Part shown: piece by piece, positions 17,512 through 25,983 of the stretch
Position numbering within the stretch: the first letter of the stretch is position 1
How the letters are laid out: every line of letters starts with the position of its first letter
Source: Neptunomonas qingdaonensis
Lineage (GTDB): Bacteria; Pseudomonadota; Gammaproteobacteria; Pseudomonadales; Balneatricaceae
DNA length: 64,000 bases
Reading direction: 5' to 3'
Assembly: GCF_900113275.1 (NCBI RefSeq)
Contig: NZ_FOOU01000002.1
Span: 62,001-126,000 of the forward strand
Program-made: the position numbers and the translations under genes
The notes under the pieces: model-generated
Told to the model about the DNA's origin: nothing
Database searches by the model: none
Seen by the model: only the letters and a program-made list of their open reading frames with translations

Positions 17512-18036
17512 CTAGTCATGTATTGAGTTAGTGCTTATTAAAGTACTTACCATCTCTTCAGCAGCCCGCTCAACAAGATCCATCACACGCTCAAAACCTG
17601 CTATATTCCCAAAATAGGGATCCGGTATTTCAAGCGTGTCAGGATTTTTTACAAATGACATTAGCAACAAAATTTTACCGTAGGCATCAGGTTTATTTAT
17701 TTTTTGAAGGCTTGATAAGACATCTTTATCGGCGGCTAATATATAATCATAATATGTGAAATCCGCTGGTTTTATGATTTTCGACCGGGTTGTTGTGATA
17801 TCAATTCCCCGAGCCTGCGCTACCTTTATTGCCCTAACATCAGGCCTCCTGCCCGGTTGTGACACAAGCGTTCCCGCCGACTTAACTTCAACAGCAGCTG
17901 CCAGACCATGTTTTGCCACAGCCTGTTTTAATGCACCTTCCGCCATAGGAGAACGACACACGTTCTCCATACAAACCACCAACACTTTTACAGAAGGCTT
18001 TTTTTTAGTAAAACGCTCAATTAGCTCAGCCAGCAC
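17512..18036 (-). CDS. Low-molecular-weight protein-tyrosine phosphatase
   Basis: 174 aa from GTG 18036, which has GAGG 7 nt upstream; a TTG at 18042 is only 1 nt from that site. The P-loop CMENVCRS gives the Cx5R catalytic motif (Cys22, Arg28), and the acid/base Asp is in DPYFG near residue 144. Wzb/Etp-type phosphatases remove phosphate from bacterial tyrosine kinases of capsule loci, so the natural partner is the autokinase at 56842-57816, although they are 39 kb apart. It lies 30 bp downstream of the protease gene on the same strand, probably one operon. Confidence 0.88.
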   Translation of the reverse strand: MLAELIERFTKKKPSVKVLVVCMENVCRSPMAEGALKQAVAKHGLAAAVEVKSAGTLVSQPGRRPDVRAIKVAQARGIDITTTRSKIIKPADFTYYDYILAADKDVLSSLQKINKPDAYGKILLLMSFVKNPDTLEIPDPYFGNIAGFERVMDLVERAAEEMVSTLISTNSIHD

Positions 18037-18066
18037 ACTCAAACCTCGTAAATCCGACGCTAACGA

Positions 18067-18849
18067 TCAACGACTTTGTAATAGTTGATGCACATATTTT
18101 ACAGGTATCGCATAACTGATACCGCTGGGGTGCTCTAATACGGATTCTTTTGTTCCTTTAACAAAGACACTGTTTACTACACCGACTACGTGTCCACTGC
18201 CCACATCATAAAGCGGGCTGCCGCTGTTACCCGGATATGCGATAGCGTCGAGCTGGTAAACTTGCAAAGGGGATCTCAAACGTCTGATCTGGGCAGCAGT
18301 CAGTTGTCTTGAAGATTGGGCAGGAATAACAATCGGCGTTACCGCTGCAATAATTCCTTTATTGGTGACGGGATATAACCCTAAAACCATGCCTATTGGA
18401 AAACCGGTAAACGCCACCTCAGATCCTTCGCGAATCCAAGCAGAACCAGCAAGCGCCATGGCAGGTAATGCCGGACCATCAAACTCAAGTAGCGCCAAAT
18501 CGCGCTCTTCATCTATACGCATCACCTTAACACTGAGTGCTTTCGCTGCTTTACCTCTGCCACTGAAGATAGCGAACTTCTCTCCTTTCTCCACATCAAG
18601 ATCTCGAGCTGTGATCACATGATAATTGGTAATGACCTGGCGCCCATTACCAACAACAAATCCTGTACCACTATAAATAGCCTTTGGCATATTAGCGGTT
18701 ACACGCTTATTGGGAAAGATACTGCCTACCGCCACAATACTACCGCGAATCTGATCAATGGTATCTGGCAACCCCGCATAACTTATAGCAGGCCCCATTC
18801 CAACCATTAAAACAGTGCCACAAACCAGAAAAAAATTTCGTATCAACAT
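18067..18849 (-). CDS. Trypsin-like (S1C/DegP-type) periplasmic serine protease without PDZ domain
   Basis: 260 aa with a signal peptide (to about residue 25, AISYA). The chymotrypsin-fold triad is visible: His77 in ITNYHVIT, Asp117 in ERDLALLEF and Ser209 in AYPGNSGSPL. The chain ends right after the protease domain, so there is no PDZ domain as in DegP/DegS. Secreted proteases of this kind are common companions of EPS loci; a role in processing matrix proteins is inference. A stand-alone start ATG at 18849 with AAGGGATA upstream. Divergent from the AMP-ligase gene. Confidence 0.88.
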   Translation of the reverse strand: MLIRNFFLVCGTVLMVGMGPAISYAGLPDTIDQIRGSIVAVGSIFPNKRVTANMPKAIYSGTGFVVGNGRQVITNYHVITARDLDVEKGEKFAIFSGRGKAAKALSVKVMRIDEERDLALLEFDGPALPAMALAGSAWIREGSEVAFTGFPIGMVLGLYPVTNKGIIAAVTPIVIPAQSSRQLTAAQIRRLRSPLQVYQLDAIAYPGNSGSPLYDVGSGHVVGVVNSVFVKGTKESVLEHPSGISYAIPVKYVHQLLQSR

Positions 18850-18925
18850 ATCCCTTCCTTGATATCAATCATCTGCGCCAGTATACAAGCTGACGAGCCA
18901 AGATATACAGCCGAATGTAAAACGC

Positions 18926-18931
18926 TATAAT
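18926..18931 (+). promoter_or_regulatory. Possible -10 box for the ligase-decarboxylase operon
   Basis: TATAAT 52 bp before the ATG at 18983. No convincing -35 hexamer is seen at the right distance, so only the -10 is offered. Confidence 0.35.
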
Positions 18932-18982
18932 AGAGCCGCTAATGCAGTTATTAATACCATTCCCTGCGAATAAGGATGTAAC

Positions 18983-20569
18983 ATGCCGGAATTATTAAAC
19001 GACCTGATTCATCAACACGCTGTTATTTCTCCTGATGCCAACGCTTTGCTGCATAAAGAGTCGATTTTTACGTATTCTGAACTACAGACTCAGATTAACC
19101 ATCGCAGCCAGCAGCTGCTCCAGTCAGGTTTACTCAGCGGCGAAAGAGTCGCTATCTATTTGCCCAAAGTACCTGAATCAATATTCGCTATTTTCGCTAC
19201 CGCACAATGCGGCGGTGTTTTTGTTCCGGTTAATCCCTTATTAAAGCCCCAACAAGTTTCCTATATCCTCAAGGACTGCAATGTACGGCTGTTAGTGACC
19301 TCTTCAGATCGGCTGAAATTACTTAAAGATACGCTTAAAGAGTGCCATGATCTGCGTTCAGTCATTCTGATTGATGACGGCGACGTTGCTGATTACCTGT
19401 TACCTCAGGTATCGGTTACTCGCTGCAGTGCGCCTTTATCCGAAAAATTCATTGCTGCGCCCCCTCGCAGGATTGATACAGACATAGCGTCTATTCTGTA
19501 TACATCCGGCAGTACCGGCAACCCCAAAGGCGTTGTACTCTCCCATCGTAATATGCTGACAGGCGCACATAGCGTCGCCAGTTACTTGAATAACAACGCT
19601 AACGACTGTTTGTTAGCCGTACTGCCTTTTAGTTTTGATTATGGCCTGAGCCAGCTCACCACTGCATTCTCTGTCGGTGCATCGGTTGTATTAATGGATT
19701 ACCTGTTGCCCAGAGATGTGATTAAGGCGTCAGCGCGCTACCAAGTCACCGGTTTAGCGGCGGTACCCCCACTTTGGAATCAACTCGCTGAGCTGGAATG
19801 GCCCGTTGAAGCGAAACAATCACTGCGTTATCTAACCAACAGCGGTGGCGCTATGCCCGTAGCAACCACGCAAAAGTTAACGGCATCACTGCCAACAACC
19901 GACTTTTACCTGATGTACGGCTTAACCGAAGCCTTCCGTTCCACTTACCTGCCACCCGATCAGGTATCGATACGGCCAGAGTCGATGGGAAAGGCGATTC
20001 CAAACGCGGAGATCCTGATACTCAGAGAAGATGGCAGCGAATGTGCACCGGGCGAACCCGGCGAGTTAGTGCATCGTGGCTCATTAGTGGCCATGGGCTA
20101 TTGGAATGACCCGGTAAAAACGGCTGAACGCTTTAAAGCCATTCCCGGACGCCATCCCGAACTGCCTTTAACCGAGATTGCCGTCTGGTCGGGTGATCAG
20201 GTACGCAAAGATGAAGAAGGTTATCTATACTTTATCAGCCGCAAAGACGAGATGATCAAAACTTCTGGTTATCGCGTCAGCCCTACAGAAGTAGAAGAGG
20301 TACTGTATAGTTCAGGATTGATAAAAGAGGTAGCCGCGCTCGGTATTGCGCATCCTTTATTAGGCCAAGCCATTTTACTGGTTGCGGTTCAAAACGAAAC
20401 CATCACCGATAAAGATCTACTTATGCACTGCCAAAAACAGTTACCCAACTTTATGTTGCCTAAAAAAATCCTGTTTGTAGACTCATTGCCACGCAACCAG
20501 AACGGCAAAATTGACCGTAAAAGCCTTTCTACTGTACATAAAGACATCTTTCAGGAGACAGCGTCTTGA
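18983..20569 (+). CDS. Exosortase A-associated acyl-CoA ligase (AMP-forming), TIGR03098-like
   Basis: 528 aa ANL-superfamily enzyme. The P-loop-like A3 motif is YTSGSTGNPKGVVLSHRNM (~residues 173-191), with YGLTEAFRSTYLPP (A5), WSGDQVRKDEEGYLYFISRKDEMIKTSGYRVSP (A7/A8) and the catalytic lysine in NQNGKIDRK near the C-terminus. It activates a carboxylic acid as acyl-AMP and then passes it to CoA or a carrier protein. The ACP at 27734-27985 is the probable acceptor. It overlaps the decarboxylase gene by 4 nt. AAGGA lies 6 nt before the start. Substrate not deducible. Confidence 0.9.
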   Translation: MPELLNDLIHQHAVISPDANALLHKESIFTYSELQTQINHRSQQLLQSGLLSGERVAIYLPKVPESIFAIFATAQCGGVFVPVNPLLKPQQVSYILKDCNVRLLVTSSDRLKLLKDTLKECHDLRSVILIDDGDVADYLLPQVSVTRCSAPLSEKFIAAPPRRIDTDIASILYTSGSTGNPKGVVLSHRNMLTGAHSVASYLNNNANDCLLAVLPFSFDYGLSQLTTAFSVGASVVLMDYLLPRDVIKASARYQVTGLAAVPPLWNQLAELEWPVEAKQSLRYLTNSGGAMPVATTQKLTASLPTTDFYLMYGLTEAFRSTYLPPDQVSIRPESMGKAIPNAEILILREDGSECAPGEPGELVHRGSLVAMGYWNDPVKTAERFKAIPGRHPELPLTEIAVWSGDQVRKDEEGYLYFISRKDEMIKTSGYRVSPTEVEEVLYSSGLIKEVAALGIAHPLLGQAILLVAVQNETITDKDLLMHCQKQLPNFMLPKKILFVDSLPRNQNGKIDRKSLSTVHKDIFQETAS

Positions 20570-21801
20570 AAAAAGAAGCCCCTAAACATGCCCATATGGA
20601 TTGGTTTCCGGTCATTGATAACTGCCTGCACGCTGGCGGACAGTCTATTACCCGTCTGGCGGCCCGCGTAGGTCAAACACCCTTTTACGTTTACGATCGC
20701 AACATAATGACGCGAAAAGTCGAGTTGCTACGCGAAGCGCTTCCTCAGGGATTACATCTTCACTACGCAATGAAAGCAAACCCAATGCCTGCCGTCGTTC
20801 AGCATCTATCTCAACTGACGAATGGTATTGATGTCGCCTCTGTCGCAGAAATGCAGGTAGCGCTGAACACCGGTATCGATCCACTCACGATAAGTTTTGC
20901 CGGCCCTGGTAAAAATGATGCAGAGCTAAGATCAGCCATTGCAGCCGGCATCATTATCAACATGGAATCAGAGGGCGAGATGGAGCGCATAGCGCAAATC
21001 GGTGAATCACTAGAAATCCTTCCACACGTCGCGATTCGCGTTAATCCAGATTTCGAATTAAAAACATCGGGCATGAAGATGGGCGGCGGGCCAAAACCTT
21101 TTGGTGTCGATGCCGAACGCGTACCAGAGATGCTAAAGCGCTGTGGCGAGTTAAACCTGAATTTCAAAGGATTTCATATCTTCAGCGGTTCACAAAATCT
21201 GCGGCCTGAAGCCATCATAGAAGCACAGACAAAAACGTTTGCATTAGCCTACCGGCTCGCAGAGTTTGCTCCACAACCCATCACCTGGCTGAATATTGGT
21301 GGCGGCTTAGGGATTCCTTACTTTCCCGGTGAAGAAACGCTGCCATTAGATGCGATTGCCGACAACCTGAAGCCTTTAATAATTGAAGCACAGGCACGCC
21401 TGCCTGACGCGGAAATCGTCATGGAGTTAGGTCGTTACTTTGTCGGAGAAGCCGGGCTTTATATCTCTGAGGTGGTCGAATGTAAAGAATCACGGGGAGA
21501 GAAATTCGCTATCACCAATGGCGGACTGCATCATCACCTTTCAGCCTCAGGCAACTTCGGACAAATTATTCGGAAAAACTACCCCGTCTGCGTAGCCAAC
21601 AATGTAAGTAGTGATAGCTTGGAAAAAGTCAGCGTAGTAGGGCCTCTATGCACTCCGCTGGATATCATTACAGATAAAATGCTGCTACCTGTGGTTGTAA
21701 TCGGAGACTTGATAGCGGTTTATCAATCGGGTGCCTATGGATTTACCGCAAGCCCGAGGGATTTTTTAAGTCACCCGCATCCATTGGAGATATTGGTTTA
21801 A
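20566..21801 (+). CDS. Exosortase A-associated PLP-dependent decarboxylase, TIGR03099-like
   Basis: 411 aa, alanine-racemase-fold (fold III) decarboxylase related to diaminopimelate/ornithine decarboxylases. The PLP lysine is Lys70 in LHYAMKANP. Further motifs are FHIFSGSQN, WLNIGGGLGIPYFPGEE and GPLCTPLDI, the last supplying the active-site Cys. It starts at TTG 20566 inside the TTGA that also ends the ligase frame, with AGGAG 8 nt upstream, so translation is coupled. It probably decarboxylates an amino acid (possibly one carried on the ACP) to give an amine for matrix decoration; that is inference. Ends at a hairpin inside the convergent neighbour. Confidence 0.9.
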   Translation: MKKEAPKHAHMDWFPVIDNCLHAGGQSITRLAARVGQTPFYVYDRNIMTRKVELLREALPQGLHLHYAMKANPMPAVVQHLSQLTNGIDVASVAEMQVALNTGIDPLTISFAGPGKNDAELRSAIAAGIIINMESEGEMERIAQIGESLEILPHVAIRVNPDFELKTSGMKMGGGPKPFGVDAERVPEMLKRCGELNLNFKGFHIFSGSQNLRPEAIIEAQTKTFALAYRLAEFAPQPITWLNIGGGLGIPYFPGEETLPLDAIADNLKPLIIEAQARLPDAEIVMELGRYFVGEAGLYISEVVECKESRGEKFAITNGGLHHHLSASGNFGQIIRKNYPVCVANNVSSDSLEKVSVVGPLCTPLDIITDKMLLPVVVIGDLIAVYQSGAYGFTASPRDFLSHPHPLEILV

Positions 21802-21803
21802 CT

Positions 21804-22970
21804 TCAATTATTACCTACCTGTACATTAAAGCGCTTCAATAGCGCTTTTTCATTTACTTGACGCTCATCGGCATTTTCAGGACTTAGTTCAAATTCGGCG
21901 TTCTTTGTCATAGTATGCTCAATAACAACTTCGCCAAGCTCCTCGCGATAATGAGAAGGCTCCCAGTACCATTTCATAAAAACACCCCGTTCTGTTGGTA
22001 CAACCTCACTGCTATAACGATTAAAACCGCTAAAATCTAGCAACCGATTTTTTGAGAAAAACCCAGCTTCTGATAGCTGCTTTACCAACCCCTTTTTCCA
22101 TTCCAGATACAAATTAAAGTGCCCGGTACTCTCTAAGATATACAGATACTGCTGATGAAAAGGGCTAACAAACAGATCCAGCTGGATACCTTGCTTTTCT
22201 AGCTCTTTGATTAACAAAAACAAAGTATTAAAACCAGTTGATACGCCTGTTGAATCATACAGCGCATAATCTTTTCCCGTTAGCCGTTGACGCAAACCTT
22301 GTTCTTTTTCCTCGAAGAGAGCCCAAATACCTTCATTATTAACTATGGGTATAAATCCATCTGCTTGGTTAAAACCATCAAGTTTTGTATAATTTGTCTT
22401 ACTTTGCTGATAAACAACTGTTTTCAAACTGGCTAATAGTGAATCCAGAGAAAACAAGGAGCTCAAATGAGATTTTGCGTTATTTAAAGGATAATAAGTG
22501 TTTTTCTCACCCATCAATGTCATTGGAAGATTAGAGCTACGCTCAACATTTGGCGGCCATTGCACAACACCATCGGCAGATTGAATCAAATCAAGAAAAT
22601 CCACACTCATGATCACTCGCTTAGTTTTTTTTTGCTCCAATAAATAAAGCAAGTACTCAACCTGAGTTATAATACCAGCCCCCCTTATAGCGAGGTTATA
22701 AACATTCTGCTCCTTAAAATACGGACTTTCAGGATTTAAACCTAACTCAGGACGAGAATTACCTAAAACAATAATTTCTGGCTGAATATGGTGCCATTGA
22801 TATGCCTTGGTAAGATATATTTTGTCTCCGGCCTCTGTTTTATGACCGTTTATATTTTTTAAACACTTGTTATGCCAGATTGCAAAAGGGTCTACCCCCC
22901 AATTAATAACGGCGACCGATACAAATAACAAAGTTACTACAACAAAAAATTGCTTTAAATAAGTAACCAT
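21804..22970 (-). CDS. Putative O-acetylation partner (AlgJ/DltD-like) of an MBOAT protein
   Basis: 388 aa from Met at 22970. The open frame runs on to 23114 but that part overlaps the MBOAT coding end; GAGAG lies just before 22970. An N-terminal membrane anchor (residues ~7-25) is followed by VINWGVDPFAIW and an extracytoplasmic domain with the segment IIVLGNSRPELGLN, the block that carries the serine in SGNH-like partners of MBOAT acyltransferases, then DLFVSPFHQQYL. Proteins of this type act with MBOAT to O-acylate exported polysaccharide. The MBOAT gene just upstream is broken, so this one may be an orphan. The frame is intact. Confidence 0.65.
   Translation of the reverse strand: MVTYLKQFFVVVTLLFVSVAVINWGVDPFAIWHNKCLKNINGHKTEAGDKIYLTKAYQWHHIQPEIIVLGNSRPELGLNPESPYFKEQNVYNLAIRGAGIITQVEYLLYLLEQKKTKRVIMSVDFLDLIQSADGVVQWPPNVERSSNLPMTLMGEKNTYYPLNNAKSHLSSLFSLDSLLASLKTVVYQQSKTNYTKLDGFNQADGFIPIVNNEGIWALFEEKEQGLRQRLTGKDYALYDSTGVSTGFNTLFLLIKELEKQGIQLDLFVSPFHQQYLYILESTGHFNLYLEWKKGLVKQLSEAGFFSKNRLLDFSGFNRYSSEVVPTERGVFMKWYWEPSHYREELGEVVIEHTMTKNAEFELSPENADERQVNEKALLKRFNVQVGNN
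21826..21851 (+). terminator. Terminator of the ligase-decarboxylase operon
   Basis: AAAGCGCT (21828-21835) / AGCGCTTT (21841-21848), 5-nt loop, followed by more T. It lies within the last codons of the convergent gene at 21804-22970. Confidence 0.7.
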
Positions 22971-22978
22971 GAAATCTC

Positions 22979-24535
22979 TCAGAATTGGAAATATAAAAAA
23001 TCGCTGATCTGACCTAAGGTCATCACGCCAATAACTAATAAAATTGATAAATAGCTGGCCCACCTTAAAGTAGGTTGCCAGGTCAGCTTGCGAAAAACAC
23101 CAGGCCAGGGCCAAAAAGCCGCATCAGTTTTCGCATCAATTTTTGAAAGTGATGGTTGATGATGGCTAAACAGGTCCTGAACATTAGGAAGAAAAATAAC
23201 AACAGGAACGAGTAACAGGCAGCATATCCAGACTTTAACCAATTGGGTAGCACCACCGTGGAAACCAATAACACCCCACGATTTTAAAATTTCTCCCATT
23301 TCGCCTAAGCGAGCCAAGATTGCAATAGGTAATGCCACACCATTCATTCATGCCTGCCATACCTTGTATAATATTCATTGCTCCATCAAATGTATTTGCC
23401 CGAAAGAACACCCAAGCAATAACAACGACCAGCATAATCAGCAACCAAGAAACCATCTTATTAAGTTTTAAATAAGTGAATTGCAAACTGTATTGGCGCC
23501 AAATATGGTTAATCGCTAAGTAACTACCGTGTAATGCCCCCCAAATAAAAAAGTTCCAGCCTGCACCGTGCCATAAACCTCCCAGTAACATAGTGGTCAT
23601 TAAAAAAAGATAACGATTGCGTGAGCCTTTTTGATTACCCCCGAGAGGAATATAAATATAATCCCGGAGAAAACGAGAAAGGGTCATATGCCAGCGACGC
23701 CAGAACTCAGAAATTGAACAGGCTTTATAAGGAGAATAAAAATTAAGCGGCAAAACAATACCAAACATACGCGCTAAACCGAGGGCCATGTCTGAATATC
23801 CGGAGAAATCAAAATATATCTGAAAGGTATAAGCCAATGCAGCAGACCAAGCAACTAAAAAGTCTGGACTACTGCCCGCATCAGCACCATTGAAATCAGG
23901 ATTAGCATAAACGGCTATGCCGTCTGCAATTACCGTTTTTTTGAAAAGCCCAATAGCAAAGATACCAATTCCTATAGCCAGGTGATGGCTATTAATACGA
24001 AACGCACTAGAGCTTTGAAACTGAGGCAGCATCTCTTTATGGTGGACAATTGGTCCAGCAATAAGCTGAGGGAAAAAGGTTACAAATAATGCATAGTGAA
24101 TAAATCGATATTCTTCAGTTATTTATTCATAAGAATCAACAAGATAAGCTATTTTCTGGAAAGTAAAAAATGAAATTGCCAGCGGTAATACAATTTCTCT
24201 ATTGACCAATCGCTGCCACTCAACAAGGCAACATTAATAACTAAAAAATTAACATATTTAAAGTACCCCAATACAGCAAGATTACCTACAATACCGATAA
24301 TAAGTAACAATTTACTTTGCTGCTGATAAATCTGCCTGCCAAGGAAATAATTACAGGGCATGGACATCAAAATAATCAGATGATAACTAGGATCCCACCA
24401 ACCATAAAAGAAAAGAGACGCTATGACTAGCCACAAGATAGCCACTTCATTTCCAAAGCGTCCAGCTAACCAGAAAAAACCAAACAGTGTGATAGGGAAA
24501 AAAGCAAAAATAAACTCAGCAGAGTTAAAGAGCAT
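22979..24535 (-). pseudogene. MBOAT (AlgI-like) polysaccharide O-acyltransferase, disrupted
   Basis: The pieces together make a normal ~500 aa MBOAT protein: start ATG 24535 (MLFNSAEFIFAF...), the core with FDFSGYSDMALGLARMFG, NFYSPYKACSISEFWRRWHMTLSRFLRDYIYIPLGGN and the catalytic-His region MLLGGLWHGAGWNFFIWG, and the C-terminal part ending at 22979. Three lesions: a frameshift near 24185-24200, where the first frame leaves VLPLAISFFTFQ; an in-frame TAA at 24123-24125; and a 4-bp tandem duplication (CATT twice, 23341-23348) that shifts GMNGVALP out of frame. It has therefore lost function unless sequencing errors explain all three. It is the natural partner of the gene at 21804. Confidence 0.82.
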
Positions 24536-24705
24536 AAGCAGTATCTATCATCATCAATTCCGTTCGTCATATAAAACTAAATTTTGATTACAATATCAGC
24601 AAGAAATAAAAACTCTTAACAAAAAACTCTATATATTTACAAAAAACAATTAATAACATTCATGATTAAATAACAACTAAAAATTCCTTAAGTTATGCAA
24701 CTGTA

Positions 24706-25983
24706 TTATTTGCCTTCACAACATATACGGTCGAGCAACTCACCCAGCTTTTTTGAGGCAGACCTTCTGGAGTATTGATCAATTTTTTCTTTTGAAACGA
24801 CCGATCCTGTGCCCTCCTCTAAAGCGTATATAAAATGCATAAATTCAGCTTTAATCGCATCTTTATCATCTAAGGCCACCACTGTCTTTATGCCAGCCTC
24901 TAACAGAGCTTTTGCGGTATCTCCTTGCTTATCAGTAAACGCAAGAATAGGACGCCGCGCACGAAAATATTCATACAATTTAGCTGGAATCTGATGATTG
25001 CAGCTAGAGGCCTGGAAAATCAACAAACCATCTGCTTGTATCATTTCAGACAATGCTTCCCTGTACGGCATTCCCGGAGCCAGTTTCACAACATCATCAA
25101 TTCCTGCATCCTTCAAGAGAGGGCTATACAGTTCATCGTGGCCGGTAGCTCTGAGCACAATACACAGCCGTTGAGCCGACAATTGGCCTTTCGCCTTCAA
25201 CTCAGCAATCGCTTGAAAAAAGGCTACAGGATCACGTTCAGACGGATACAAGACACCACTATGAATCAAGATCAATGGACTGCCAACCTCATTTGGTTGA
25301 ACACTTTGCTGCTCAACCTCCTGAAAGATCTCTTCATTATATCCATTAGGTATGATATGCCATTTATCATAGAAAAGATGAGGATAACGCTGCTTATATA
25401 ACTCAACAGCACCTGGCGTAGTAAATACAGCCAAATCGCAACTTTCAACTGCTTTCTTTTCTACCCATTGGTAGACTCGACGACGAATCCCAGGGGAAGG
25501 AAACACATCATCCACCATCGAATCACGAAAATCCGCGATCCAGGGCAAACCGGTTAACCGGTGTAGAACCCAACCAATCAAATGTGCAGTGGCTAATGGA
25601 TAGGTTGACCAAATAACGGAAGGCCTTTCCTGGCGGATCATTCGCAACCCGGCAATCACAGCAAATGGCAACCAGCTAATCCAACGGTCAGGCAATGCCA
25701 TCCAGTTAAAATAGCGCCCTTTGAACGAAAAATGCCGCGCAGTATCCAAACTAAAAGCGCGCTGTACGTTAAGACTTACAGGAATATCCTGAAGCTGATC
25801 ATTACTAATTGTTGGATATGCACTTTCACAAGCCGTTAATACCAATGGTTGCCAGCCTGAGTCAGGCAGATATCGTGAGAAAGACAAGGTGCGCTGCAAG
25901 CCACTACTCACCTGAACCGGTGGGTAATGATAAGCGATCATTAATACACCTTTCAGAGCTTTTGTACCCAGTTTACTGTCCAT
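24706..25983 (-). CDS. Glycosyltransferase, GT4-like
   Basis: 425 aa GT-B enzyme. The N-terminal domain has MIAYHYPPVQVSSGLQRTLSFSRYL, WSTYPLATAHLIG and WIADFRDSMVDD. The C-terminal domain has LILIHSGVLYPSERDP and the nucleotide-sugar region around QIPAKLYEYFRARRPILAF. Start ATG 25983 has GAGG 7 nt upstream and overlaps the end of the hydrolase gene by 31 bp; a second Met at 25941, also with an AGG site, is possible. Probably adds one sugar of the repeat unit; donor and linkage unknown. Confidence 0.82.
   Translation of the reverse strand: MDSKLGTKALKGVLMIAYHYPPVQVSSGLQRTLSFSRYLPDSGWQPLVLTACESAYPTISNDQLQDIPVSLNVQRAFSLDTARHFSFKGRYFNWMALPDRWISWLPFAVIAGLRMIRQERPSVIWSTYPLATAHLIGWVLHRLTGLPWIADFRDSMVDDVFPSPGIRRRVYQWVEKKAVESCDLAVFTTPGAVELYKQRYPHLFYDKWHIIPNGYNEEIFQEVEQQSVQPNEVGSPLILIHSGVLYPSERDPVAFFQAIAELKAKGQLSAQRLCIVLRATGHDELYSPLLKDAGIDDVVKLAPGMPYREALSEMIQADGLLIFQASSCNHQIPAKLYEYFRARRPILAFTDKQGDTAKALLEAGIKTVVALDDKDAIKAEFMHFIYALEEGTGSVVSKEKIDQYSRRSASKKLGELLDRICCEGK

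Noticed and set aside
22970-23114. N-terminal extension of the O-acetylation partner
   Set aside because: It is the MBOAT 3' end read in another frame; the ATG at 22970 has its own ribosome site and starts the membrane anchor.
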